The notes beneath the pieces were generated by a model. That model searched no databases, was not told the origin of the DNA, and was given only the letters and a program-made list of their open reading frames with translations. A stretch of 64,000 bases of DNA. Source: Xanthomonas hydrangeae (GTDB lineage Bacteria; Pseudomonadota; Gammaproteobacteria; Xanthomonadales; Xanthomonadaceae). Below, piece after piece: positions 1-9,383 of this stretch. The stretch spans positions 3,658,001-3,722,000 of the forward strand of contig LR990730.1 of NCBI GenBank assembly GCA_905142475.1. The letters run 5' to 3'. Within the stretch, counting starts at the first letter, position 1. Each line of letters begins with the position of its first letter. The position numbers and the translations under genes were made by a program.

Positions 1-415
1 ACTTGCCGGCGATGCCGCCATCGTCATCGCCCTGCCCTGGGCCACCCGGCCCCTGGCGCGGCCCGCCCGGCATCTGGAAATCCGGCCCGAAGAAGCGGCG
101 GAAGAATTCCGGCATCTGCTCGTCGCCGGGCATCGCGCCGCCATCCTGCCCACCCGGCCCACCGCGCCGCTGGCGCGCCATGGCGTCCTTGCGGGTAATG
201 GTGGTTTCGATATTGACCACGCCCGGGCCGACCTGCTCGACCAGATTGGTGAAGTCCGGCAAGCCGGCCACCAGCTGCGGCGCCGGGGTGGCGCTGCGGT
301 TGGCGGCAATCGGTGCGGCGTCCTTGGCGGCGGGCGCGGGCTGCTGCGCGCAAGCGGCCAACGGCAGGGTCATGGCGATCAGGCCGAACATCTGGGTGCG
401 AATGCGATGGTTCAT
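1..415 (-). CDS. mucD: Periplasmic serine protease MucD/DegP-like, N-terminal part only
   Basis: Only the first ~138 codons lie in the window; the gene continues beyond base 1. The start ATG is at 415, preceded by a GGAGG-type ribosome site. The N-terminus is a lipoprotein-like signal with lipobox LAAC at residues 19-22. An LPDFTNLVEQ...GPGVVNIET segment follows, as at the start of the trypsin-like domain of Do/HtrA proteases, and then a Gly/Pro/Gln-rich loop with FFRRFFG. The catalytic triad and PDZ domains would lie outside the window. In this family the protein degrades or refolds damaged envelope proteins. It is the third gene after rpoE and rseA on the same strand (109-bp gap), which fits a sigma-E-controlled quality-control operon. 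Assignment rests on the N-terminus plus context. Confidence 0.85.
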   Translation of the reverse strand, partial: MNHRIRTQMFGLIAMTLPLAACAQQPAPAAKDAAPIAANRSATPAPQLVAGLPDFTNLVEQVGPGVVNIETTITRKDAMARQRRGGPGGQDGGAMPGDEQMPEFFRRFFGPDFQMPGGPRQGPGGPGQGDDDGGIAGK

Positions 416-524
416 CAGGTTGCCTCCGATGGCAGGGCGACAGGAGCCAAGGCCCCTGCCAATGCAGGGGTCCGGCACGATAACGGAAGGGGAAGCGCCG
501 AACGGATGAAGATCGGCGGCGGCA

Positions 525-1415
525 TCAATCCTGCAGCGGCTGCACCGGCAGCGGCCGGTTCGGCGCAGGGCTGGCGACACCCTGCGGCGCGGGCTCGAAC
601 GGATAGAACGCCGTGCCTTGGCCGCCTTGGCGGAAACTGGCATTGAGCGGACTTTCGCCGGCGCCGGACAGCGCCGCGCGCGGCCATGGGCGTGCCTGCA
701 GGGTGGTATCCGGATGCGTGAACGGATTCGATGGCACCGCCGCACCAGCCGTGGCCGTCGTCGAAGCGGGAGCAGCGGACGCCACCATGCGGGTTGGCGC
801 CTGCTGCTGACGCGCGGCGACGCTGCGGGCGGCCTGCTGGTTGCGTGTGGCCGCGCCACGGCGCGTGGACGCCAGCGCGGCGGCCGGCACCGCTGCGGCC
901 AGCGCGACAACCTCATCGGGGGCCGCCGGGCCGGGCTCGGCCGGACCCTTCGGCGCCACGGGCGTCGTCGGAGCCTGCGCGGTGGCGGGCAGCTGCGCCA
1001 CGGTGGCGAACACCGGGACCTGCGTGGCAGGCGGTGCGGTCTCGGGCAGACGCTCGCGCGCCATGAACAAGGCAATCGCCGCGACCGATGCCGCAATCGC
1101 CGCACCACCACCCCAGCGCCAGCGCGTGGCCGGACGCGTGGCTGGCTGCGCCTGCGGCACCGGCTCATCGGCGATGGCGCTGCGCACGCGTGCGGCAAAA
1201 TCCAGCGGTGCCGGTGCGCTCGCCGCACCACGCAGCACATCGCCGCATAGCTGCCAGCGTTCGTGGCAGCCGGCCAGTTCATCGTCGTGGGCCAGACGGC
1301 GCAACAAAAAGCGCGACTCGTCGGCGCTCAATTCGCCATCCACCAGCGCAGACAGCTGCTGGCGGTAGTGACGCTCGAACTTGTCGGTGGTGGACATGGC
1401 AGGGTTATGGCTCAT
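525..1415 (-). CDS. rseA: Anti-sigma-E factor RseA-like membrane protein
   Basis: 296 residues. The N-terminal ~85 residues (LSALVDGELS, followed by a helical bundle with RFLLRRL and CHERWQLCGDVLRG) match the RseA cytoplasmic domain that sequesters sigma-E. One membrane segment lies at about residues 102-119, followed by a long Ala/Pro-rich periplasmic region. The start ATG overlaps the rpoE stop by 4 bases (ATGA), so translation is probably coupled. An in-frame ATG six codons later (MSTTDKF) is an alternative start. In the known pathway, regulated proteolysis of RseA (DegS/RseP type) releases sigma-E under envelope stress. The periplasmic tail is poorly conserved and was not examined further. 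Confidence 0.88.
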   Translation of the reverse strand: MSHNPAMSTTDKFERHYRQQLSALVDGELSADESRFLLRRLAHDDELAGCHERWQLCGDVLRGAASAPAPLDFAARVRSAIADEPVPQAQPATRPATRWRWGGGAAIAASVAAIALFMARERLPETAPPATQVPVFATVAQLPATAQAPTTPVAPKGPAEPGPAAPDEVVALAAAVPAAALASTRRGAATRNQQAARSVAARQQQAPTRMVASAAPASTTATAGAAVPSNPFTHPDTTLQARPWPRAALSGAGESPLNASFRQGGQGTAFYPFEPAPQGVASPAPNRPLPVQPLQD

Positions 1416-2032
1416 ACGCGGTGTCGCTCACGGGTGGCGCTTTCGGTCTCCAGCAGAGGCCGCAGCTCGATGTCGATGGCCTCGCGCGCCCGGAAGATGC
1501 GCGAGCGCACCGTTCCGATCGGGCAATCCATCTTTCGCGCGATTTCGTCGTAGCTCAGCCCGTCCACCTCGCGCAGGGTGATGGCCGACCGAAGTTCTTC
1601 CGGCAGGGCTTGGACCGCACGCATCACCGTTTGTTCCAGCTCCTGTCGCATCAATTCGCGCTCCGGGGTATCGGTGTCGCGCAAGCGGGTGGCACCATCG
1701 AACTGTTCGGCATCGCTGATCTCGATATCGTCGGTGGGCGGACGGCGGTTGTGCGCAACCAGATGGTTCTTGGCTGTGTTGACGGCAATGCGGTGCAACC
1801 AGGTATAGAACTGCGAGTCGCCGCGGAAACTGTTGATCGCGCGGTAGGCGCGCACAAACGTATCCTGGGCCACGTCCTGACACTCGCTCCAGTCGGCGAT
1901 GTAGCGCCCGATCAACGCAACGATGCGGTGCTGGTATTTGCGCACCAGCACATCGAACGCTGCGCTCTCGCCGCGCTGCACGCGCCGGACCAGTTCCAGG
2001 TCCAGCTCCTGAGGTGTATCGACTTCGGCCAT
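1412..2032 (-). CDS. rpoE: RNA polymerase sigma-E factor (extracytoplasmic function)
   Basis: 206 residues from the ATG at 2032 (MAEVDTPQELDLEL). The open frame extends further upstream, but that part is not sigma-like and contains the promoter. Region 2 shows FDVLVRKYQHRI and QDTFVRAYRAI with FYTWLHRIAVN. Region 4 shows LPEELRSAITLREVDGLSYDEIA and CPIGTVRSRIFRARE, the helix-turn-helix that reads the -35 element. Both are typical of RpoE/AlgU sigma factors. It is the first gene of the rpoE-rseA-mucD operon. A GAACTT-N16-TCTCA promoter just upstream implies autoregulation. Confidence 0.96.
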   Translation of the reverse strand: MAEVDTPQELDLELVRRVQRGESAAFDVLVRKYQHRIVALIGRYIADWSECQDVAQDTFVRAYRAINSFRGDSQFYTWLHRIAVNTAKNHLVAHNRRPPTDDIEISDAEQFDGATRLRDTDTPERELMRQELEQTVMRAVQALPEELRSAITLREVDGLSYDEIARKMDCPIGTVRSRIFRAREAIDIELRPLLETESATRERHRV

Positions 2033-2071
2033 GTCGGGCCGCACTCCTGTCAGCCCACCGAAGTCGGGCAA

Positions 2072-2098
2072 TGAGACAACCATTGAAGGGAAAAGTTC
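2072..2098 (-). promoter_or_regulatory. Sigma-E-type promoter of rpoE
   Basis: On the minus strand GAACTT (2093-2098) is followed by exactly 16 bases and then TCTCA (2072-2076). The sigma-E consensus is GAACTT-N16/17-TCTGA. The -10 element ends 40 bases before the rpoE start codon, a normal leader length. Confidence 0.8.
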
Positions 2099-2267
2099 AT
2101 ACCGATCCGTACGATCGTCACGCACCAGGCTAGCTGCACCGATGCGCCACTGGCGAGGCCTCGCACCAGGCGCGCGTCGCCCTGCCGACAGGTATGGGTA
2201 TTTGACGTGAAGGAAACAACCTCTGGATGATAACGATCTTTCCTTATATCTCCGGACGGCCAGACGC

Positions 2268-4349
2268 ATGCTTCCAGGTTTCGACGGGCTCCGATTCAGC
2301 CATTGGCAGGCCGACCTGCGCGAGGACGGCGTGGTCGTGCTCAGCCTTGATCGCCAGGGCGCACCGGTCAACGCGTTTTCGCAGGAGGTGCTGCTCGAAC
2401 TGGGCGCGCTGATCGAACGCCTGGCACTGGAGCCGCCCAAGGGCGTGGTGCTGCGCTCGGGCAAGGCCAACGGCTTCATCGCTGGCGCCGACCTCAAGGA
2501 ATTCCAGGAATTCGACCGCAAGGGCACGGTCAACGACGCGATCCAGCGCGGCCAGAGTGTGTTTCAGAAGCTGGCCGAACTGCCCTGCCCCACGGTGGCG
2601 GCGATCCACGGCTTCTGCATGGGTGGCGGTACCGAGATCGCGCTGGCGTGCCGTTATCGGGTGGCATCAGACGATGGCAGCACGCGCATCGGCCTGCCGG
2701 AAACCAAGCTCGGCATCTTTCCCGGCTGGGGCGGCAGCGCCCGCTTGCCGCGCCTGATCGGTGCGCCGGCGGCGATGGATCTGATGCTGACCGGCCGCAC
2801 CGTGTCGGCCAAGGCAGCGCGCGCGATGGGCCTGGTCGACAAGGTCGCCGCGCCTGCGGTGCTGGTCGATGTCGCCGCCGCACTGGCGCTCACCGGCAGC
2901 AAACGCCCGTTCAAACAACGCGCCACTGCGTGGGCCACCAACACCTTGCTCGCGCGCAAGCTGCTGGCGCCACAGATGCGCAAACAGGTCGCACGCAAGG
3001 CGCGCAAGGAGCATTACCCGGCGCCGTATGCGTTGATCAACGTGTGGGAACGCGCCGGTGGCAGCGGCATCCAGGCGCGCCTGGCCGCCGAACGCAAGGC
3101 GGTGGTGAAACTCGCCAGTACACCGACCGCACGCAACCTGATCCGCATCTTCTTCCTCACCGAGCGCTTGAAAGCGTTGGGCGGCAAGGACGCTGGCGCT
3201 GCGGTGTTGGTCCCTATCCGCCATGTGCATGTGATCGGTGCCGGCGTGATGGGCGGCGATATCGCGGCCTGGGCCGCCTACAAGGGCTTCGAGGTCACGC
3301 TGCAGGATCGCGAGCAGCGCTTCATCGACACCGCGCTGACGCGCGGCGGCGAATTGTTCGACAAGCGTGTGAAAGACGAGGCCAAGCGGCCGGCAGTGGC
3401 GGCGCGCCTGCGTGGCGATCTGGCGGGTGCGGGCGTGGCGCAGGCGGACCTGGTGATCGAAGCGATCATCGAGAACCCGCAGGCCAAGCGCGATCTTTAC
3501 CAGTCCATCGAGCCGCAACTCAAGCCGGATGCGTTGCTGACCACCAACACCTCGTCGATTCCGCTGACCGAGTTGCGTGGACACATCCAGCGTCCGGCGC
3601 AATTCGCCGGCCTGCACTACTTCAATCCAGTGTCGATGATGCCGCTGGTGGAAATCGTGCAGCACGACGGTCTGGATCCGGCCAACGTCGCGCGCCTGGC
3701 CGCGTTCTGCAAGGCGCTGGACAAGTTCCCGGTGCCGGTTGCGGGCACACCCGGTTTCCTGGTCAATCGGGTGCTGTTCCCGTATCTGCTCGAGGCGGCC
3801 ACCGCGTATGCCGAAGGCGTGCCGGGCCCGGTGCTGGACAAGACCGCAGTGAAGTTCGGCATGCCGATGGGGCCGATCGAACTGATCGACACGGTGGGGC
3901 TGGATGTCGCCGCCGGCGTGGGCGCGGAGCTCGCCCCCTTCCTGCACCTGCCGATTCCTGCAGCATTGGCCACCGTGGAGCCGGGCAAGCGCGGCAAGAA
4001 GGACGGCCAGGGCTTGTACAAGTGGGAGAACGGCCGCGCGGTCAAACCGGAGGTCGCCAGCGGCTACGCGGTGCCGGCAGACCTGGAAGATCGCCTGATC
4101 CTGCCGCTGCTCAACGAAGCGGTCGCCTGCCTGCACGACGGCGTGGTGGCCGATGCGGACCTGCTCGATGCCGGCGTCATCTTCGGCACCGGCTTTGCCC
4201 CGTTCCGCGGCGGCCCGATCCAGCACATCCGCAGCGTCGGCGCCGGCGCGCTGCTGGACCGTTTGCAGGCACTGCATGCGCGTTACGGCGATCGTTTTGC
4301 GCCGCGCCCAGGTTGGGATTCGCCGTTGTTGCGTGAAGCGGTGATGTGA
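2268..4349 (+). CDS. fadJ: Fused enoyl-CoA hydratase / 3-hydroxyacyl-CoA dehydrogenase (FadB/FadJ type)
   Basis: 693 residues, close to FadB/FadJ alpha subunits. The N-terminal crotonase domain (~15-200) has the oxyanion-hole GADLKEF and both catalytic glutamates, E123 (FCMGGGTE) and E145 (GLPETKLG). The linker leads to a Rossmann dehydrogenase domain with GAGVMGG at 324-330 and the catalytic His of GLHYFNPV at 450. The C-terminal helical domain follows (~490-690). It would carry out the hydration and NAD-dependent oxidation steps of fatty-acid beta-oxidation. No thiolase gene is adjacent, so its partner must be encoded elsewhere. It is divergent from rpoE. FadB versus FadJ cannot be decided by eye; the symbol is tentative. 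Confidence 0.88.
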   Translation: MLPGFDGLRFSHWQADLREDGVVVLSLDRQGAPVNAFSQEVLLELGALIERLALEPPKGVVLRSGKANGFIAGADLKEFQEFDRKGTVNDAIQRGQSVFQKLAELPCPTVAAIHGFCMGGGTEIALACRYRVASDDGSTRIGLPETKLGIFPGWGGSARLPRLIGAPAAMDLMLTGRTVSAKAARAMGLVDKVAAPAVLVDVAAALALTGSKRPFKQRATAWATNTLLARKLLAPQMRKQVARKARKEHYPAPYALINVWERAGGSGIQARLAAERKAVVKLASTPTARNLIRIFFLTERLKALGGKDAGAAVLVPIRHVHVIGAGVMGGDIAAWAAYKGFEVTLQDREQRFIDTALTRGGELFDKRVKDEAKRPAVAARLRGDLAGAGVAQADLVIEAIIENPQAKRDLYQSIEPQLKPDALLTTNTSSIPLTELRGHIQRPAQFAGLHYFNPVSMMPLVEIVQHDGLDPANVARLAAFCKALDKFPVPVAGTPGFLVNRVLFPYLLEAATAYAEGVPGPVLDKTAVKFGMPMGPIELIDTVGLDVAAGVGAELAPFLHLPIPAALATVEPGKRGKKDGQGLYKWENGRAVKPEVASGYAVPADLEDRLILPLLNEAVACLHDGVVADADLLDAGVIFGTGFAPFRGGPIQHIRSVGAGALLDRLQALHARYGDRFAPRPGWDSPLLREAVM

Positions 4350-4462
4350 CACGCTGACTTCAGCTGCCACTTCGAGCAAACGCGCAGCCGAGCCGCTAGC
4401 GGCGATCACATGGCATGAGGTCGTGGAGTAGCGCGTCATCGGCGGCGCATGTGGCAAGCGAC

Positions 4463-4500
4463 AAAAAAGAACGGCGAGCTAAGGCTCGCCGTTCTTTTTT
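4463..4500. terminator. Bidirectional intrinsic terminator
   Basis: Perfect 17-base inverted repeat (arms 4463-4479 and 4484-4500, loop TAAG). The GC-rich stem core is flanked by A6 on one side and T6 on the other, so it can stop transcription from both the upstream dehydrogenase gene and the convergent receptor gene. Confidence 0.93.
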
Positions 4501-4518
4501 ACGCAGTCACGAAGCGAC

Positions 4519-7371
4519 TCAGAACCGCAGGCCCACACTGGTGAAGAAGTAGCGGCCGGCTTGGTCGTAACCACCGAGCGAGTTGCCGTTGTAGGTCAGG
4601 CTGCCACCCACCAACGGCGGTTCCTTGTCGGCGATGTTGTTGACGCCCAGCGTCCAGGTGACGTAATCGCCCAACTGCATCGAACCGGAAAGGTCGAAGT
4701 AGTTGTAGGCAGAGACCTTGTTGTCCTGATTGACCAGGCGCACGTCGGTGGTCCCCGGCGTGCCGTCGGTATTCTGGTAGTCCAGCTCACCGATATAGCG
4801 CCAGCGCAGACTGACGGTGTAGCGATCGAAGTTGTAGCGCGTGCTCAGCACATGCCGCCACTCGGCACTGTTGCACGCCACGTTGACCACGCCCGCGCAG
4901 TCGTAGGTCACTTCCTGCACGCCCGGAACCGGCTCGTATTCCTGCTTGAGGGCATAGCTACCCATCATCGAGGCTGTCAGGCGGCCCGGGCCGACACTCC
5001 ATGCATACGACGCAGTCAGATCGATACCCTGGAAGTGCAATGAGCCGAAATTGTCCTGGGAATTGAAGATCAGACCGGAGATGTCCGCATCGCTGCCGCG
5101 GAACAGATCGCCTGTCGTGGCATTGCGGCGGACGCGGCTGCAGATATCCGCATTGCCGGTCACACCGCAGGCGGTCAGGATGTTGGATGAACCGATCGAA
5201 CGGATCGCATCGTCGATCTTGATGTCGTAGTAGTCCACGCTCAGATCGAGCCCCTTGATCGGGCTGGCAGCAAAACCGACCGTCCAGGTGTTGGCCGTTT
5301 CCGGCTGCAGTGACGCATTACCGCCGCCGATTTCGTTGTACTGACCTGCAGGGTTTGCCGCCACACGGCCGTATTGCGCGGCCGTCACACCGGTGTTGGC
5401 GCACTGGGCCTGGGTAAATGTCGGATTGGCGCCGGCGCAGGGGTCGCTCCCGCTCCACAAATTGATTGTATTTTCGTTGTACAGCTCGGTCACGTTCGGA
5501 GCGCGGATCGCACGGTTCCAGCCTGCACGCAGGTGGTATTTGCCATCGACAAACGTCGCACCCAGACCGACCTTGTAAGTGCTGACGCCACCGGAGATGT
5601 CGTAGTCCGAGTAACGATAGCCAAGCTGCATGTCGAGGTTGTCCAGGCTGCCTGCCTTGGCCAACAACGGTACCGCACCTTCCAGAAACAGCTCCTTGAC
5701 GCTGATGTCGCCGGACACATTGGATGTAGGGCCACCCAGACCGGTGAAGTTGCCGGTCTGCATATTGCTGTCGGCCACCCGCTTGAAGGTCTCGGTACGG
5801 GTTTCCACACCACCGACCACGCTGATCGGGTTATCGCCGGCCCACGGCAGGCTATAGCCAAAGTTGCCGGTCACGTAGGCGTTGAACACGCGCATCGAGG
5901 TTTCGTAATTGACGATACCCACGCCCTGCAGGGCTTCTGCCTCGGCTGCGGTGACGCTATCGTTCCACACGCTGTACGGCACGCAACCGTCGAACGAGCC
6001 CGGCTGGCAGCCCAGCAGTGCATCGCGTACGCGGGTGGTCACGAAGTCGTTGATGTTCTCGGACTTGGTGGTACTGCGGTTATAGGTAAACGATGCGTCG
6101 TAGGACCAGTTGTCGTTGATATCGCCCTGCGCACCGCTGGTGATGCTGAAACTGTTGCTGTCCGAATTGGTGATACGCGGGCCGCCTTCGACGTTGCGCT
6201 TGGCGACATACACAGTGAATTCGTCGTCGGTGATGCCGACATCGTTACACAGGCTGCCAAGTACCGATGTGCCGCAATTGACATTGAGATCGGTAAAGAA
6301 CGCACCCGACGGCGCAATCTGCGTCGAACTCTTGCGATTGACGAACAAGGTTTCGAGGTAGGGCTTGAAGTGCTCGTTCACTTCGTATTTGAAGCTGCTG
6401 CCGGCGGTATAGCGCGTATCCGGGCGCTGGTAGTAATTCACCGGCGCAAAGTTGTAGAGATTCGGAGATGCAACCTGCGACCAGGTGCCGCTTGCGGAAG
6501 GCTGCACGTAGAACGCACCCGCAGAAGGCGCGACCACATAGAAGTTGGCCGGATCTGCAGTGGCAGAGCCGCCGCAAGCAGTTCCGCGATTGCTCAATGC
6601 ACACGCAGAGTAATCGCGCTGCCCCTGCAGCAACGGATCGTTTTCGCGCCAGGTTGCCCATGCGGTGGCGTGACCCGATTCGCCGAAGCTGCCGCCGATG
6701 GCAAGGTCTACATTGCGTGAGATGCCGTCGAAACCGGAGTTGCCGGTCGGATAATCGTATCCCGCATCGTCCATCAAGCCGCGCATCAGCTTGTTGCCAT
6801 TGTCGTGCTGATAGGCGTTGTAGCCCATGTCGACACTGACACCTTCGAACTCGTCGTCCAGCACGAAGTTGACCACACCGGCGACGGCATCCGACCCGTA
6901 CACCGCAGAAGCGCCGCCGGTCAGGATGTCCACACGGCGTACCAATGACGCGGGAATGATGCTGATATCCGGGCTTTCGCCGATGCCCTTGGGAATGCGC
7001 CGGCCATTGACCAGGGTCAACGTGCGCTGCGCGCCGAGGCCGCGCAGATCGACCGTTGCATAGCCGTCCGACCCATTGTTGGCGAAGTTATCGAAGGTCG
7101 CAGCGAGTTGCGGATACTGATTGATCAGATCTTCGACCTTGGTCGAACCGGAGTATTGGAATTCTTCCTTGTTGATTTCTGCCACCGGACTGGAGGCGGT
7201 CATTGTCTGGCTCTTGATACGCGTGCCGGTGACATTGACCGTGTCCAGGCTTTTGGCATCCAACGACGGCTGCTCCTGTGCCATGACGGTTCCCGACAAG
7301 GCCAGCGCAGCAGCGCCAACCGTGAGCGATACCCTGATGGCATCGCGCAACTTGGTGGTCTTCAATCTCAT
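4519..7371 (-). CDS. TonB-dependent outer-membrane receptor
   Basis: 950 residues from the ATG at 7371, chosen because a basic start and hydrophobic stretch form a signal peptide ending near AQE (~31). A longer frame upstream lacks this. TonB-box-like DTVNVTGTRI sits at 43-52. The plug domain shows the VEDLINQYPQ, DLRGLGAQRTLTLVNGRR and ASAVYGSDAVAGVVNF signatures. A long beta-barrel ends in ...FFTSVGLRF with the C-terminal aromatic residue typical of outer-membrane barrels. The ligand is unknown. It lies next to TPR-sulfotransferase and Asp/Asn-hydroxylase genes rather than carbohydrate genes, so it may be the partner or target of those enzymes (inference). It converges on the 4463-4500 terminator. 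Confidence 0.93.
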   Translation of the reverse strand: MRLKTTKLRDAIRVSLTVGAAALALSGTVMAQEQPSLDAKSLDTVNVTGTRIKSQTMTASSPVAEINKEEFQYSGSTKVEDLINQYPQLAATFDNFANNGSDGYATVDLRGLGAQRTLTLVNGRRIPKGIGESPDISIIPASLVRRVDILTGGASAVYGSDAVAGVVNFVLDDEFEGVSVDMGYNAYQHDNGNKLMRGLMDDAGYDYPTGNSGFDGISRNVDLAIGGSFGESGHATAWATWRENDPLLQGQRDYSACALSNRGTACGGSATADPANFYVVAPSAGAFYVQPSASGTWSQVASPNLYNFAPVNYYQRPDTRYTAGSSFKYEVNEHFKPYLETLFVNRKSSTQIAPSGAFFTDLNVNCGTSVLGSLCNDVGITDDEFTVYVAKRNVEGGPRITNSDSNSFSITSGAQGDINDNWSYDASFTYNRSTTKSENINDFVTTRVRDALLGCQPGSFDGCVPYSVWNDSVTAAEAEALQGVGIVNYETSMRVFNAYVTGNFGYSLPWAGDNPISVVGGVETRTETFKRVADSNMQTGNFTGLGGPTSNVSGDISVKELFLEGAVPLLAKAGSLDNLDMQLGYRYSDYDISGGVSTYKVGLGATFVDGKYHLRAGWNRAIRAPNVTELYNENTINLWSGSDPCAGANPTFTQAQCANTGVTAAQYGRVAANPAGQYNEIGGGNASLQPETANTWTVGFAASPIKGLDLSVDYYDIKIDDAIRSIGSSNILTACGVTGNADICSRVRRNATTGDLFRGSDADISGLIFNSQDNFGSLHFQGIDLTASYAWSVGPGRLTASMMGSYALKQEYEPVPGVQEVTYDCAGVVNVACNSAEWRHVLSTRYNFDRYTVSLRWRYIGELDYQNTDGTPGTTDVRLVNQDNKVSAYNYFDLSGSMQLGDYVTWTLGVNNIADKEPPLVGGSLTYNGNSLGGYDQAGRYFFTSVGLRF

Positions 7372-7771
7372 CTTTCTCTCCGAAAGTCCGAACGGGGGAA
7401 AGCAGCGCAATGCGTCGGCATCTGAAGTGATGCGAGCGCGGATCGACTGCGACATCGTTGGTGAACGCATTCAAACTGCGCAGCCACATTGGCAAACGGC
7501 CGGGCGAAGAGCGCTCCGAAAAACGTTGCCAACCCGATGTTAAGACGATGTTGACGAAAGTTAAAGCGCCATTCAGAAATGCTCTGAATAGGTGCGTTGA
7601 AGCCCCAAAAGAGTGCGCCCGTCACGGAAAAACTGCCTCGCTGCACTCCTGCGACCTGTAGAGGCTGGTCTTCGTAATCGTGGTTATATCTATTCCATAC
7701 AAGCTAAAGCTCGCTTCCGCGTGCCAGTTGGGCTTGTTGGTGGTTGATGGCGAATCCCTAGAAACTGAAAC
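7372..7771. other. Intergenic region upstream of the TonB receptor
   Basis: About 400 bases between a sulfotransferase stop and the receptor start. No coding frame is convincing. It is locally AT-richer than its neighbours (around 7670-7710) and must hold the receptor promoter, but no clear operator was recognised. Confidence 0.5.
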
Positions 7772-9379
7772 TCAAGACACGCTCACACCCGCCGCTTGAA
7801 GCCGCTTCATTAACGGAGCGAGCTCGTTCAAATGCCGCCGAGAACTGTGCACCGACCGTTGATGGACCTCGCCACGCACCTGCGCAGCGCTGGCAGTGAC
7901 AAACGCCACGTTCTTCAATTCGGACGTATTTTCATTCGATGAAAGTCCACACCACGTCAGCACCCGCGTGATCTGATGCTCGGTATCGCGCACCAGATCT
8001 TCGTAATGCACATCGAGAATTTTCTCGGGCAGCACCGAGTGCCAGTGGCGCATGGTCTGCTGGTACGCGAGGTAATAGTCGCCAAGCTCATCGAGCGCGT
8101 ATGAAAACGGATAGGCGTTGTAGAACAGGGTCTTGTATATCGCATAGCACGTGTCCAGCGGATCGCGCACCAGATGGATGATGCGCGCCCGCGGCAGCGC
8201 GGTCGCAATCATGCCGCAGTAAAGGTAATTGACCGGCATTTTGTCGATGAGTACCGGATGACCATGCACTACTTCACGAGCGCCGCGCAGATACTCTTTG
8301 CCGACTGCTGCGAAATCGATCTTCAGCGACGCCTGCGCCGCTGTCAGGCCGGGATTGCTCGCCATCACGCCAGAGGTGGCGCTTCCAAGAACTGCTCCGA
8401 AATCCATCAATTCGCCTGCAGAGCGCGCGCCGCCGCGTTGTATGAGCAGTCGTTCCAACAAGGTGGTGCCTGACCGTGGCAGGCCGACGATGAAGATCAC
8501 GCCCTCACCGTCGTGACCCGGCCGCAACGTGCGTAGGGCATCCGCAGCATAGGCTTGGCGCACCGCAGCGATATGCGCACACTCGGCGGTCACGTCGTAC
8601 TGCAAGGTCTTGCGCTTGCATGCCGCTGCTGCGGTCAATGTTTCGAAGGATTGTGCATGTTGCCCAAGATCTTCCAGTTCCTTGGCCAAGGCGTACAGGC
8701 CTGCGGCCCTGGCAGATGGCTCCGATAGCGTGGTTGCCAGCCGGTGGCGCAGGTCGTCCAGATGGTTGCGCTGCCCGGTCTGACGCCGGAGCGTTGCGCG
8801 CAGGTACAGCGCATCGCCAGCAGTTGGGGCAAGTTGCAACAGCCGCTCCACGGTGACTTCAGCGGCATCGAATTCGCCACCGAAGAACTGCATGGTCGCC
8901 AGGTCGTACAGCAAGGATGGCCGGTCCCCCAGCAGCGTCAGCGCTTGCTGATAGGCGTCACGGGCTGCAGCCACGTCCTGGCAGCCACTGTACAGCGCGC
9001 CGATCCGCCACCACGCGTTGCCATCCGCTGCTGCCAGCGCCTGCGCTTGACGCGCGACCAACGTCGCCTCACGGCGACGGCGCAGCTGTATCAGCAGGCT
9101 GGCATATTTGATCAATAAGGGAAGTGGCGACGATGCCACCGCTGCAGCGCTGGCGATGCACTCGGCTGCAGCATATGGATCACCGTTGGCCAACCGGGCT
9201 TCGCTTGCGAATTCGAGCAGGTGAGCGTTGTCAGGCTGGTCCGCGCAGGCGCGATCGGCCAGAGCAATTGCGTCGGCATAACGGCCTTGACGCAGCAATT
9301 GATATCCGTCGCGCAAGAGTACGCGCAGCTGTGTCTCAGTCAATCCATTCTCCCTGTTTGGTGCACTGTGGCCGGTCAT
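7772..9379 (-). CDS. TPR-containing sulfotransferase
   Basis: 535 residues. The first ~250 residues are repeated helical pairs of tetratricopeptide type (for example RQGRYADAIALADRA). The C-terminal half is a sulfotransferase domain with a PAPS-binding loop GLPRSGTTL at 299-307. A second nucleotide-contact segment, ARIIHLVRDPLDT, lies near residue 400. This resembles tyrosylprotein-sulfotransferase-like and TPR-sulfotransferase proteins. The expected reaction is sulfate transfer from PAPS to an acceptor presented by the TPR platform; the acceptor is unknown. It starts 4 bases after the stop of a small exported-protein gene (9384-9839), so the two are probably co-transcribed. A second TPR-sulfotransferase is divergent nearby. 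Family call is firm, substrate unknown. Confidence 0.88.
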   Translation of the reverse strand: MTGHSAPNRENGLTETQLRVLLRDGYQLLRQGRYADAIALADRACADQPDNAHLLEFASEARLANGDPYAAAECIASAAAVASSPLPLLIKYASLLIQLRRRREATLVARQAQALAAADGNAWWRIGALYSGCQDVAAARDAYQQALTLLGDRPSLLYDLATMQFFGGEFDAAEVTVERLLQLAPTAGDALYLRATLRRQTGQRNHLDDLRHRLATTLSEPSARAAGLYALAKELEDLGQHAQSFETLTAAAACKRKTLQYDVTAECAHIAAVRQAYAADALRTLRPGHDGEGVIFIVGLPRSGTTLLERLLIQRGGARSAGELMDFGAVLGSATSGVMASNPGLTAAQASLKIDFAAVGKEYLRGAREVVHGHPVLIDKMPVNYLYCGMIATALPRARIIHLVRDPLDTCYAIYKTLFYNAYPFSYALDELGDYYLAYQQTMRHWHSVLPEKILDVHYEDLVRDTEHQITRVLTWCGLSSNENTSELKNVAFVTASAAQVRGEVHQRSVHSSRRHLNELAPLMKRLQAAGVSVS

Positions 9380-9383
9380 CTGG

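Noticed and set aside
2648..4457. Long alternative frames inside the fused hydratase/dehydrogenase gene
   Set aside because: Antisense or shifted shadows; the main frame has intact catalytic motifs.
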